64,000 nt of DNA from Stigmatella ashevillena. Lineage in GTDB: Bacteria > Myxococcota > Myxococcia > Myxococcales > Myxococcaceae. Made by a program: the position numbers and the translations under genes. Position 1 is the stretch's first letter. Every line of letters starts with the position of its first letter. The notes below the pieces were generated by a model. That model did not search any database. It had not been told where the DNA came from and saw only the letters and a list, made by a program, of their open reading frames with translations. This document shows, piece after piece, positions 34,605 to 45,381 of this stretch. Where the stretch lies: positions 6,070,425 to 6,134,424 of the forward strand of contig NZ_JAQNDM010000002.1 of NCBI RefSeq assembly GCF_028368975.1, read 5' to 3'.

Positions 34605-36645
34605 GGCGTACCTCCTTCTCATCGGAACGCGTCCCCAGTCCTGCCTTGGCCAGGGCATCCCGGATTCGCGCGATGGCCACTTCACGGCTCAGCGTGTGCT
34701 TGGCGAGGATGGCCGCCGTCTCCCGGGCCAGCCGCGTACGCTCGTTCTCTTTCAGCTCCTGGGAGGTGTGGAGGATGACGGGGATGTCGCGCGTGCGATT
34801 GTCCGCCTTCAGCTCGTCCAGCACGTCGAACGCCGTCATGTCCTGCAACAGGAAGTCCAGGAAGATGAGGTGGGGGGCTTTCTCCTGGGCCAGTTGAATG
34901 CCATCCCGGCCTCCGCTGGCCTCCATCAGCACATAGGAGGTGTCCTTGAGCACCTGCTTGAGCAGATAGCGGTGCACCTCGTCGTCATCAATGATGAGCA
35001 GGCGCTCGACGGGGCCGCGGTGGGCCAGCTCCTCCAGCTTGCGCAGCAGATGATCGGGCTCCACGGGCTTGAGCCAGAACTCGTCGGCGCCCAGGGCGCG
35101 CGCCTTCTGCTCGCGGTCGGTGATGGTGACCACGAGGATGGGGATGTCCCGGGTGTCCTCCTTGCTCTTCATCTCGGCGAGGAAGTTCCAGCTCGTCTCG
35201 CCCTCCAGCATCACGTCCAGCACCATGGCCGCCGGGCGGATGCGCTGGACGGTGCGGCGGGCCTCCTCCACGGAGCGCACCGCGACCACTTGGAAGCCGG
35301 AGCGCTCCAGGTACTTTTCATAGAGGAAGAGCGTCTGCCGGTCGTCCTCCAGCACCAGCACGGGCGCGCGCGCCGGATCCAGGTGCTGGCTGCGCTCGGT
35401 GAGCCCCGCCATCTCCTTCACCTCGGGATGCACCCGGGGAAGGGTGACGGTGAAGGTGGAGCCCTTGCCCTCCACGCTCTGGACGGTGAGCGTTCCACCC
35501 AGCATCTCCGTGAGGCGGCGCGCCAGGGGCAAGCCCAGGCCGGTGCCCTTCACCTTCTTGTGCAGTGGCGTCTCCACCTGGATGAACTCCTCGAAGATCC
35601 GTTCGTGGTACTCCGGAGGGATGCCGATGCCGGTGTCCTTGACGGAGAAGGACACGGTGTCGCGGGGGCCCTGGGCCACGGTGATGGCGATGCTGCCCTT
35701 CTCGGTGAACTTCACCGCGTTGGAGACGAGGTTGCGCAGCACCTGGCTGAGCTTGGCCTCGTCCGTCTCCAGCTCCACCGTCGAAGGGGTCTCCGGGAAG
35801 ATGAACTCCACCGAAGACTCCGGTGGCAGCAAGGGCCGCATCATGCCGCGCATCGCGCTGACGAATTCACCGGCCACGAAGCGGTTGGGGCGCAGCACCG
35901 CCTTGCCGGCCTCCATCTTGGAGAGGTCCAGCAGGTCATTCACCAGCTCATAGAGCGCCTCGGCCGAGGTGCGCACGAACTGAACCTGCTTCTCCTGCTC
36001 GGTGGTGAGCGGTCCGTTGAGCGGGTTGAGCAGCACCTTGGACAGGCCGAGGATGGAGTGCAGCGGGGTGCGGAACTCGTGGCTGACGTTGGCCACCACG
36101 CGGCCCTTCACCTCGGCGGCCCGCTGGAGGCTCTCGGCCTTCTCGTCCAGGGCGGCATGGAGGCTGCGCACGCCGCGGTTGGATTCCTCCAGCTCCCGGT
36201 TGAGCCGCTGCAGCTCGTCCGCGCGGCGTTGGAGTTCGCGCTGCTGGCGCTCCGTCTCCCGGTGGAGCGCGGACAGCTCGCTCAAGGAGGAGCTGACCTG
36301 GGAGAGCGCCGCGCCGTAGTCCTCTGGCACCAGGCTGCCCACCATCACCACCTGGCCTTCGAGGGGTTGGGCGCGGAAGGCAAAGGTGGTTGGCCGGTGC
36401 TCCGAGGTGCACAGGATGAGCTCCCAGCCATCCACGCGCTCATCGCGCGCCTGAAGGAGAAGCCGGTCCACCTTCTCTTCGGTCCCTTGGGCCGCGAGAC
36501 CCCTCAACCGCTTGCCCTTCTGTGCCCCGAGGATGTTCTCCGCCCGAGGGTCCATCCAGGTGATGGTTCCTGAGGGGTCACACACGAGCGCCACTTCCCG
36601 GCTCAAGGCATCGAGCAGGCGTGAGGCGAATGAGGCTGCCGTCAT
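34597..36645 (-). CDS. Hybrid histidine kinase PAS-HisKA-HATPase-REC-REC
   Basis: 682 residues. PAS-like N-terminus (10-105), coiled coil (115-178), HisKA with His189 in VSHEFRTPLHS, HATPase (about 295-415), receiver 1 (435-550; LDVMLEG) and receiver 2 (560-672; LDFLLQDM). Cytoplasmic, no membrane helix. It starts 12 nt after the stop of the helical protein gene and overlaps the next kinase gene. Input probably comes from the B12 protein and the helical protein encoded upstream; the two receivers suggest a multi-step relay. Confidence 0.9.
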   Translation of the reverse strand: MTAASFASRLLDALSREVALVCDPSGTITWMDPRAENILGAQKGKRLRGLAAQGTEEKVDRLLLQARDERVDGWELILCTSEHRPTTFAFRAQPLEGQVVMVGSLVPEDYGAALSQVSSSLSELSALHRETERQQRELQRRADELQRLNRELEESNRGVRSLHAALDEKAESLQRAAEVKGRVVANVSHEFRTPLHSILGLSKVLLNPLNGPLTTEQEKQVQFVRTSAEALYELVNDLLDLSKMEAGKAVLRPNRFVAGEFVSAMRGMMRPLLPPESSVEFIFPETPSTVELETDEAKLSQVLRNLVSNAVKFTEKGSIAITVAQGPRDTVSFSVKDTGIGIPPEYHERIFEEFIQVETPLHKKVKGTGLGLPLARRLTEMLGGTLTVQSVEGKGSTFTVTLPRVHPEVKEMAGLTERSQHLDPARAPVLVLEDDRQTLFLYEKYLERSGFQVVAVRSVEEARRTVQRIRPAAMVLDVMLEGETSWNFLAEMKSKEDTRDIPILVVTITDREQKARALGADEFWLKPVEPDHLLRKLEELAHRGPVERLLIIDDDEVHRYLLKQVLKDTSYVLMEASGGRDGIQLAQEKAPHLIFLDFLLQDMTAFDVLDELKADNRTRDIPVILHTSQELKENERTRLARETAAILAKHTLSREVAIARIRDALAKAGLGTRSDEKEVRRG

Positions 36646-36657
36646 GAAACGCTTCTC

Positions 36658-37383
36658 CTAAGAGGCGGCGCGCGCCGAAGCGAGCACCGCCCTCACTGTG
36701 TCCAGATCCGTGGAGGCAGGAGGCACGAAGCCCTCCGCAAGCACGGAATCCAGAGCTTCAATGAATCGCTGAAAAGACAGGCTGTCCAGCGCCCGTTGAG
36801 GCCAGAAGTCCCGATACCAACGGGCATGCTGCGGGAAGAGTTCGGGTCGGCCCGTCCCCACCGAATCGGCCAGATAGGACAGTTGGAGCAGTCCTTCTTC
36901 CTCCAGCCGGGAGTGGATCTCCGGGGGAACGTCCGAGGCGAGGAGCCGAAGGGTCTGCTGGGCCAGCGCGGGGGTGGCGTCCTGGAGTGCCCGCGCGGGG
37001 CCCTCGGGGTAGAGCAGTGCCCTGCGTCCAGCTTGGACGTAGATCTGCGCGAGCGAATCGAGACCCAGGCCCGCGGCGGCCAGTGCCGCCTGAAGCCCCG
37101 CGAAGTGTTGATCCAGGTGGCGCGTGCACATGCCCCGGCCCACGAGCAGGGGACGCAGCCAGGCCGCATAGCCCTCCATCACCGAGGGGCGCCGCTCCTG
37201 GAGCGCCAGGACAAGGTAGCGCACGTGGAAGAGTGCATCCTCGTTGCCGAAGCGGCGGGCGCGCTCGTCGCCGTAGCGCGCGCGCCAGAATGGATCCTCG
37301 TACATCCACTCCACGGAGGAGGAGGCGAGCTGGGCGGCCTGGGCGGCGATCCTCCGGTGGAGGGAGTCGTGGAGGGCGTTCAT
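36658..37383 (-). CDS. All-helical protein, partner of B12 sensor
   Basis: 241 residues from the ATG at 37383; unknown family. Mostly alpha-helical and cytoplasmic, no motif I recognise. It contains several conserved-looking aromatic and His positions (EWMYEDPFWRARYG, MCTRHLDQHF, QHARWYRDFW) that would suit a cofactor- or protein-binding helical bundle. It starts 7 nt after the B12-protein stop and ends 12 nt before the hybrid kinase, so it is made with both; I infer an adaptor between photosensor and kinase. Confidence 0.7.
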   Translation of the reverse strand: MNALHDSLHRRIAAQAAQLASSSVEWMYEDPFWRARYGDERARRFGNEDALFHVRYLVLALQERRPSVMEGYAAWLRPLLVGRGMCTRHLDQHFAGLQAALAAAGLGLDSLAQIYVQAGRRALLYPEGPARALQDATPALAQQTLRLLASDVPPEIHSRLEEEGLLQLSYLADSVGTGRPELFPQHARWYRDFWPQRALDSLSFQRFIEALDSVLAEGFVPPASTDLDTVRAVLASARAAS

Positions 37384-37390
37384 GGCAGGG

Positions 37391-38056
37391 TCAGACTCCC
37401 AGCGCCTTGCAGGCCGAGGAGACCAGCTCGCGCGCGTCTTTTCCAAAGAAGGAAACGCCCAGTTCCCTTTCCAGGCCCGGGGCCCAGTTGAAGGCCAGTC
37501 CGCCCACAGCGATGGGCAGGCGTGGCACGGCCTCGCGGACGGCCTCCACGGCGGTGCGAAGTGCGGGCAGGTGGTAGGTCATCGTGACGGAGAGGGCCAG
37601 CAGGTCTGGGGGCTGCTCCCGGATCATCCGCACCAGGTGGTGGCTGGGGACGTTGGCACCCAGGAAGCGCACGTCGAAGCCAGCCATTTCCAAGAAGTCC
37701 GCGGCCATGCGCGCCCCCACCTCGTGCAGCTCGCCTTCCACGCACGAGAGCATCACCACTTTTCCATTGGACGGATCTCTGGGCAGGTGCCGGTAGAGAT
37801 GAGACAGGGCCAGCTGTGAGATGGCGGTGGCCAGGTGCTCCTGGGCCACGGAGATGTGGTTCTCCTGCCAGAGGCGGCCGATCTCGTACTGTGCGGGCTG
37901 AATGATCTTGAGGTGCAGATCCTGCAGGGGGATGCCGATCAGCAGTCCTTCATCCACGATGAGGCGCAGCGCCTCGCGGCGATTTCCCGCGAGCTGGGCG
38001 GTGAGGTAACGCTTTTGGAGAACGAGGAGAGGATCGGTTTCCACGGACGGATGCAT
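37391..38056 (-). CDS. Stand-alone B12-binding light-sensor-like protein
   Basis: 221 residues from the ATG at 38056. Two domains: the helical B12 cap (about 15-90) and the Rossmann-like B12-binding domain (about 98-215). The cap holds Trp63-x9-Glu73-His74 (WQENHISVAQEH), the signature of CarH-type light sensors; the binding domain has ELHEVG, the DxHxxG motif with Asp to Glu, so His111 is the expected lower Co ligand, and the GG loop VGGLAFN. There is no MerR DNA-binding domain. It most likely binds adenosyl- or methylcobalamin and senses light or B12, signalling to the downstream kinases. The start lacks a clear Shine-Dalgarno site. Confidence 0.85.
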   Translation of the reverse strand: MHPSVETDPLLVLQKRYLTAQLAGNRREALRLIVDEGLLIGIPLQDLHLKIIQPAQYEIGRLWQENHISVAQEHLATAISQLALSHLYRHLPRDPSNGKVVMLSCVEGELHEVGARMAADFLEMAGFDVRFLGANVPSHHLVRMIREQPPDLLALSVTMTYHLPALRTAVEAVREAVPRLPIAVGGLAFNWAPGLERELGVSFFGKDARELVSSACKALGV

Positions 38057-38218
38057 GCCGGAGGGCTCTCTCCCATCGTAAAAGAAGGCGCACCTTCCGT
38101 CTGTCATCCATCGCTGAACACGTCGACAGGAGAGGTGCTTCCTGTCCAGTAGTGGCCCATTGGGATTCGCGGCCACCGGGGCATGGGCCTCCTCTCCTGC
38201 TTGGAGAGCGCGCGGGCG

Positions 38219-38995
38219 CTAGCCGGGTGGGGGGGACACCTCCAGGCGGCGCACCCAGTTGGTCCATCGGCCCACGGTGCGGAAACCCAGGCGCTGGTAG
38301 ACGCCGTGTCCCATGGCGGTGGATTGGAGCACGGCCGCGGTGAGCCCTCGTTCCCGGGCTCCCGTCAGCAGTCCCCGCATCACCTCGGAAGCGAGCCCCT
38401 GACGGCGTGCTTCCGGGGCCGTGGCCACCAGGTAGATGCCGGCGGTGTCGCCCTCGTCCAGGGACAGACCGCACGCGAGCACCCGCCCCTCTTTGCGCAG
38501 GGCGATGGCATGCAGCGAGGGAGGGGGCAGGCGGTGCCACGGCTGGGCGCTGACATCGGAGCCGAAAACCCCGGCGCTCAACTGGATGAGTTCCTCCAGC
38601 GAAGGCAGGGACTCCAGGGGAGAGCCCGGCGGGTCGGAGGGCACGTCCGCGAACGCCACCCCCATGGCGAGGAAGATCTCCTCGCGGCGGTAGCCGGCTT
38701 GGCGCAAGAGGTCCTCGGCTCGGAGTTCCCCAGAGGGGACCTGCACCCTCCAGGCGGGAATGCCGTGGCCTCGGAAGAAGCCCTCGAGGGTTCCCAGCGA
38801 AGCACCCAGCGCCTCCACATCCCAGAAGAGGACCTGCTGCAGGAAGAGGACCTGGGCCGTGTTGGGACGGACGGAGGCCCAGACGCCCGGAAGGTGAAGG
38901 TTCCAGTCCGGTGCGCCCGACGCCTGAAGGCGCTTGAAGCAGAGGAGGTTGGCGCGCAATCGCGCGGCGAGTTCAGCATCCGTCACGGGGAGCAA
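38219..38995 (-). CDS. GNAT-family acetyltransferase
   Basis: 258 residues. The N-terminal half is a divergent GNAT-like part, the C-terminal half carries motif A (AGIYLVATAPEARRQGLASEV, acetyl-CoA pyrophosphate loop R-Q-G-L-A) and motif B (YQRLGFRTVG). It transfers an acyl group from CoA to an amine; substrate unknown. The start is TTG at 38995, GTG at 38986 is equally possible; neither has a Shine-Dalgarno site. Divergent from the membrane protein at 39085. Confidence 0.8.
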   Translation of the reverse strand: MLPVTDAELAARLRANLLCFKRLQASGAPDWNLHLPGVWASVRPNTAQVLFLQQVLFWDVEALGASLGTLEGFFRGHGIPAWRVQVPSGELRAEDLLRQAGYRREEIFLAMGVAFADVPSDPPGSPLESLPSLEELIQLSAGVFGSDVSAQPWHRLPPPSLHAIALRKEGRVLACGLSLDEGDTAGIYLVATAPEARRQGLASEVMRGLLTGARERGLTAAVLQSTAMGHGVYQRLGFRTVGRWTNWVRRLEVSPPPG

Positions 38996-39084
38996 GGGTA
39001 GGCCGGGCCGCTCACCGGAGAACAGCCTGATGGTGGAAAGTCCCCGCCTGGCAGGGCCAGGGCGGTTAGGTTGGAGGGCCTCAT

Positions 39085-39543
39085 ATGGATTCGCGCTTCT
39101 ACGCCTTCAATCCCCGGCCCACCCGGATTGCCCTTTTCCTGGGAGCCTGTGTGCTGGCGGTGCTCACCGCCTGGGCCCTGGCGGCTGCCCGCCAGGGTGC
39201 CGAGCCCTTCGCGGAGGCTCGAGCGGGCATCACCACCGGCCTGATGCTCGTCTTCCTCTTCGCCTTCCACCGCCTGCGCCCCCGGCCGGAGTGGGGCATC
39301 ACCCTGGGTCCTCTGGGTGTGAAGGTGGCCCGGCCTTTCAGCAACGCTCAGGCGCTGGAGTTCGGTTGGTCACAGATCGGTAGCGTGCGCCGGCTCGGCC
39401 GCAAGGGGGACGTGCTGGGGCTCTTCTTCCGGGAGCAGGGGCGGGTGCTCGTCACCCGGCATCTCTTCGCGGGCCGGGCTGTTTTCGAAGAGATGGCCTC
39501 TGCGTTGGAAAAGCGTGTCCCAACGCCCCCTTACAACGCCTGA
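39085..39543 (+). CDS. Small membrane protein, PH-like C-terminus
   Basis: 152 residues. Two membrane helices (about 14-34 and 48-63) are followed by a beta-rich soluble domain (70-140: WGITLGPLGVKVARPF, FGWSQIGSVRRL, VLGLFFREQGRVLV) that looks like the PH-type domain of small bacterial membrane proteins. Function unknown. It precedes gyrB by 145 bp; no shared role is suggested. Confidence 0.65.
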   Translation: MDSRFYAFNPRPTRIALFLGACVLAVLTAWALAAARQGAEPFAEARAGITTGLMLVFLFAFHRLRPRPEWGITLGPLGVKVARPFSNAQALEFGWSQIGSVRRLGRKGDVLGLFFREQGRVLVTRHLFAGRAVFEEMASALEKRVPTPPYNA

Positions 39544-39616
39544 GAGGCTGTAGTGAACGCATGCTGGGTAGAGCGGGTTTTCTGAATATTTCCGCTGCCT
39601 TGCACACGGTCGTTAA

Positions 39617-42142
<2,526 letters not shown>

Positions 42143-42166
42143 GCCGCGAGTTCAGGCACGTGGGGC

Positions 42167-42194
42167 GGAGCCGCCCTTGAGACGGGGCGGCTCC
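42167..42194 (+). terminator. Hairpin after gyrB
   Basis: GGAGCCGCCC / GGGCGGCTCC, a perfect 10-bp stem with an 8-nt loop, 24 nt after the gyrB stop and just before the AAA gene's ribosome site. Probably a U-less terminator that limits read-through from gyrB. Confidence 0.6.
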
Positions 42195-42206
42195 AGAGAG
42201 GCACCG

Positions 42207-43523
42207 ATGCTGATTGAGCTGAAAGTCTACGATTTCAAGAGCTACCGCGAGGCTGCGCTCCCGCTTGCGGAACTCACGGTGCTGATTGGTGCGAACGCTT
42301 CCGGCAAGAGCAATCTGCTGGAGGCTCTGCAAATTCTATCCTGGCTTGCACGTGGACGACGGTTGTCCGAGATCCTTTACGCCTTGAAAGATCGGCAACT
42401 GGATGTTCGTGGGCCTGTGAGCCGTTTGGTTCATGGAGACGGCGCGGAGTTCAGTCTGTCTGCCATGCTTGAAATTGACGGTCAGATTCTAGGATTCGTC
42501 GTGGAGTTGGGTCTAGAAGCGCAAGGCCTGCGAATCGTCAGCGAAGCTCTGCTCGATGAAGAGACCGCCGCCAAGCTATTCCTTTATCGGGTCGATCGAG
42601 AATCCGCGTCCCCGTACAGCAACGAGGTACAGGTCGAGTACAACAACTTCGCGCGGGGTGGAGTGAAGCCCAAGATTGCATGCATCAATCAGCAGGCCAT
42701 CTTTACGCAGCTGACGACGCCCGCCCGCTTCTGGAGCGAACACAAGAAGTCACAGGAGCGTATTCCTCAGGCGTCAAAACAGCTCCAGTCCGCGCTGGAG
42801 TCGATCTTGTTCCTCGATCCTGCTCCGCGACGGATGCGTGACTACAGCTTCACCGTAGAGCGTACCTTGCAGGGGGATGGCTCGAACGTCTCTGCCGTTC
42901 TCTACGATCTCTGTGAGAAGCAACAGCGCAAGGCCGAGGTGCTGGCCTTCATCCGGTCTTTGCCAGAGCAGGACATCCTGGACCTTTTGTTTCTCAAGGG
43001 GCCTCGGGATGAGGTCATGGTCCAACTCACGGAGAGCTTTGGCGGCAAATCGCAGACCTACGAGGCGGCGCTGCTGTCCGACGGGACGCTGCGCGTTCTG
43101 GCCGTGGCCGCTGCGGTTCTCTCCGTGCCTGAGGGCTCGTTGGTGGTGATCGAAGAGATCGACAACGGTGTGCATCCGAACCGGGCCAGGCTGCTTCTGG
43201 AGAACATCCAACGGGTCGCTCGGGCACGGAAGCTGCGAGTCCTGCTCACCACCCACAATCCCGCTCTGCTGGACGCCATCCCGGTGGATGCCATTCCGGA
43301 CGTGGTGGCCTGTTACCGGGATCCGAAGGAGGGCGACAGCCGCCTGATGCCGCTCAGCAAGATCCCGGACTATCCAGAGCTGGTGGCTCAGGGGCCCGTG
43401 GGTCAACTTGTGACGCGGGGGATTCTGGATCGCTACCTCAAGTTCCCGAAGACGCCCGAGGACAAAGCAGCTCAGGCTCAGGAGGTCTTGGCGATGCTGC
43501 ATGATGCTCCGAGCGAGCCGTGA
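42207..43523 (+). CDS. AAA_21-type ATPase of putative defence/toxin pair
   Basis: 438 residues from ATG 42207, AGAGAGG 5 nt upstream. SMC/RecF/OLD-like ABC ATPase: Walker A GANASGKSN (28-36), an inserted lid region, signature LLSDGTLR (289-296), Walker B SLVVIEEID (311-319) and H-loop TTHNP (His350). No nuclease domain of its own. The stop overlaps the start of the PIN-like gene (GTGA), a tight translational pair. A/T third codon positions are far more frequent than in gyrB, suggesting acquisition. Such ATPases with small nucleases commonly act in phage defence or as toxin systems; the exact class is not known. Confidence 0.85.
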   Translation: MLIELKVYDFKSYREAALPLAELTVLIGANASGKSNLLEALQILSWLARGRRLSEILYALKDRQLDVRGPVSRLVHGDGAEFSLSAMLEIDGQILGFVVELGLEAQGLRIVSEALLDEETAAKLFLYRVDRESASPYSNEVQVEYNNFARGGVKPKIACINQQAIFTQLTTPARFWSEHKKSQERIPQASKQLQSALESILFLDPAPRRMRDYSFTVERTLQGDGSNVSAVLYDLCEKQQRKAEVLAFIRSLPEQDILDLLFLKGPRDEVMVQLTESFGGKSQTYEAALLSDGTLRVLAVAAAVLSVPEGSLVVIEEIDNGVHPNRARLLLENIQRVARARKLRVLLTTHNPALLDAIPVDAIPDVVACYRDPKEGDSRLMPLSKIPDYPELVAQGPVGQLVTRGILDRYLKFPKTPEDKAAQAQEVLAMLHDAPSEP

Positions 43524-43978
43524 GCATCTGCCTCGTAGACACCAGCGTCTTCTGCGAATTGCTCCGGGTCCCGAACATGGACCAGCGGCATGCGGAGGTA
43601 ATCGCAGAGTTCGAGAAGAAGCTGAAGATTCCTGAGACGCTCCTGTTGCCGATGACCACGGTTCTTGAAACGGGAAATCACATCGGTCAACAGGGAGACG
43701 GGCGCCAGCGGCGAGAGGCTGCGAGCAGGTTCACGGCACAGGTGCGCCGGGCGCTGGAAGGACGGTCTCCGTTCGCCCCAACGCGTCTCCTGAACCGAGA
43801 GTCTCTTCTGGAGTGGCTGGATGAGTTTCCAGAATGGGCCCTGAAGGGAAGTGGGCTGGGAGATCTCTCGATCCTGAAGGACTTCGAGCATCAATGCGCG
43901 CTGCACCGGGGGCGCCGCGTCTACATCTGGTCCTTGGATGTCCACCTCTCCTGCTACGATCGGGCTGCGACGCTCTGA
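43520..43978 (+). CDS. PIN-like nuclease partner of AAA ATPase
   Basis: 152 residues, GTG start in a 4-nt overlap with the ATPase gene. PIN-fold acidic residues are in order: Asp7 in LVDTSVF, Glu in TTVLETGNHI, Asp in GLGDLSIL, and Asp in SLDVHLSCYD. Length and order match VapC/PIN RNases, though the long helical insertion between Glu and the third acidic residue is unusual. I infer an RNA-cutting effector controlled by the ATPase. No antitoxin-like gene is nearby; the neighbour ends 10 bp away on the other strand. Confidence 0.75.
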   Translation: MSICLVDTSVFCELLRVPNMDQRHAEVIAEFEKKLKIPETLLLPMTTVLETGNHIGQQGDGRQRREAASRFTAQVRRALEGRSPFAPTRLLNRESLLEWLDEFPEWALKGSGLGDLSILKDFEHQCALHRGRRVYIWSLDVHLSCYDRAATL

Positions 43979-43988
43979 GTCCCAGCCG

Positions 43989-44867
43989 TCACTCGATGCC
44001 CAGCCGCTCCGGGTGCGTGTAGACGTTGAAGCGTCCGTTTCGCACGAACGTGGCGAGTGTAATCCCGGAGCGCTCGGCCAGGTCCACCGCGAGGGAACTG
44101 GCCGCTGACACGCTGGCCACCACCGGAATCTTTGCCATCGCCGCCTTCTGCACGATTTCGAAGCTCGCGCGCCCACTCACCACGAGCACCCAGGGTTGGT
44201 ACTTGGAACTGGGATTCAGGAGGGACGTGGGGGCTCGCGCGGAGCGGATCACACCCTCCAGCACCATGTCTCCCACCACCTTGTCCACCGCGTTGTGCCG
44301 GCCCACGTCCTCGGCTGCCGCCAGCATCTCGCCCTTCGCGTCGAGTGCCGCCGCCGCGTGCATTCCTCCCGTGCGCGCGAAGTTGAGCTGCACCTCCTTC
44401 AGGCGGTCCGTCGCCCGGGCAACCAACTTGGGCGAGAGCGTTGCCCCTGCGGGCACCGGCGTGCAAACCGCCATCAGGTCCTCCACGCTGCGCCGCCCGC
44501 ACACCCCACAGGCCGATGTCGTCAGCGTCCCTCTTCGCGCCGCGCTCACCTTTTCGATGTCCAGCACCAACCCCGGCGCGGGCGTCACCTCGATGATGTT
44601 GCCCCAGCCTTCTTCTCCGGGATGCCCGCAGTGCGCCAGTCCCCCCAAGTCATCCGCCGAGCGGATGATGCCCTCGGAGAACAGGAAGCCCGCCGCCAGC
44701 TCACGGTCTTGTCCCGGCGTCCGCATGGTGATCGCCACCGTGTCCCCACTCACGCGGATCTCCAGGGGTTCCTCCACCGCCACCGAGTCCAGTTCCGAAG
44801 GCGTGGCCTTGCCCGACGAGAACCGCATCACCTTCCGCTGGGCGACGCCTTTATTGTCAATCAACAT
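43989..44867 (-). CDS. fdhD: Formate dehydrogenase sulfurtransferase FdhD
   Basis: 292 residues from ATG 44867, which lies inside the end of mobB. FdhD moves sulfur from IscS to the Mo-bisMGD cofactor of formate dehydrogenases. Family features: VAVEEPLEIRV, FLFSEGII, the catalytic CxxC in TSACGVCG, TGGMHAAA, and AEDVGRHNAVDKVVG. Last gene of the moeA-mobB-fdhD operon. No formate dehydrogenase gene lies in this window. Confidence 0.93.
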   Translation of the reverse strand: MLIDNKGVAQRKVMRFSSGKATPSELDSVAVEEPLEIRVSGDTVAITMRTPGQDRELAAGFLFSEGIIRSADDLGGLAHCGHPGEEGWGNIIEVTPAPGLVLDIEKVSAARRGTLTTSACGVCGRRSVEDLMAVCTPVPAGATLSPKLVARATDRLKEVQLNFARTGGMHAAAALDAKGEMLAAAEDVGRHNAVDKVVGDMVLEGVIRSARAPTSLLNPSSKYQPWVLVVSGRASFEIVQKAAMAKIPVVASVSAASSLAVDLAERSGITLATFVRNGRFNVYTHPERLGIE

Positions 44868-45381
44868 GGGTCCTCTCCCGCGCCAACCGCGCGATGAACA
44901 TCGCGAGCCCTTGCACTTCCTCCAGGCCAAACCGTTTTGGCTCCTGCGGGGCCCCCTCGGGCAGCTCCCGGGCATCCGTGACGATGGCCACGACATCCGG
45001 ACGCGAGGCCGCCAGCAGCGGCCCCTGGCCCTCGCGCCACACCTCGAGTTTGGGCAACGGCCCGTTCTTCCATCCCTCCACCAGCACGAGATCCACCGTG
45101 TCCCCAAAGCGCGCGAGCAAGGGAAGCAACGCGCGGGAGGGGTCCTCGCGCACCGTGAGCTGCACCCCCGCCGGTGTGGCGAAGGCGACAAAGGCGGCCT
45201 CTGCCTGCTCGAAGCGGGCCGTGTCGCTGTGCTCCCGGTGCAGCGGGTGGGGATCCGAGGAGTGCTTCACCACGCCCACCCGCAGGCCCTGTTCCTGGAG
45301 TGCTGGCAGGAGCCGCTCCACCAGCGTCGTCTTTCCCATGCCCGAGCCGCCGATGATGCTCACCGCGGGGGGCGCCCTCAT
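44857..45381 (-). CDS. mobB: Molybdopterin-guanine dinucleotide protein B
   Basis: 174 residues. P-loop GGSGMGKTTL near the N-terminus, VGVVKHSSDPH, and DLVLVEGWKNGPLPKLEVWR, all typical of MobB. It binds GTP and helps MobA make MGD cofactor. Start overlaps the moeA stop (ATGA), end overlaps the fdhD start by 11 nt, so translation is coupled. Confidence 0.93.
   Translation of the reverse strand: MRAPPAVSIIGGSGMGKTTLVERLLPALQEQGLRVGVVKHSSDPHPLHREHSDTARFEQAEAAFVAFATPAGVQLTVREDPSRALLPLLARFGDTVDLVLVEGWKNGPLPKLEVWREGQGPLLAASRPDVVAIVTDARELPEGAPQEPKRFGLEEVQGLAMFIARLARERTHVD

Noticed and set aside
34552-36573. Open frame of 673 codons opposite the hybrid kinase (and similar ones at 33126-34778 and 48108-50264)
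   Set aside because: Same reason: His/Leu/Gln/Arg-rich product, no motif, covered on the other strand by well-supported kinases.
43520-43978. VapBC toxin-antitoxin pair
   Set aside because: The PIN-like protein has no small antitoxin gene next to it; its coupled partner is a 438-residue ATPase.
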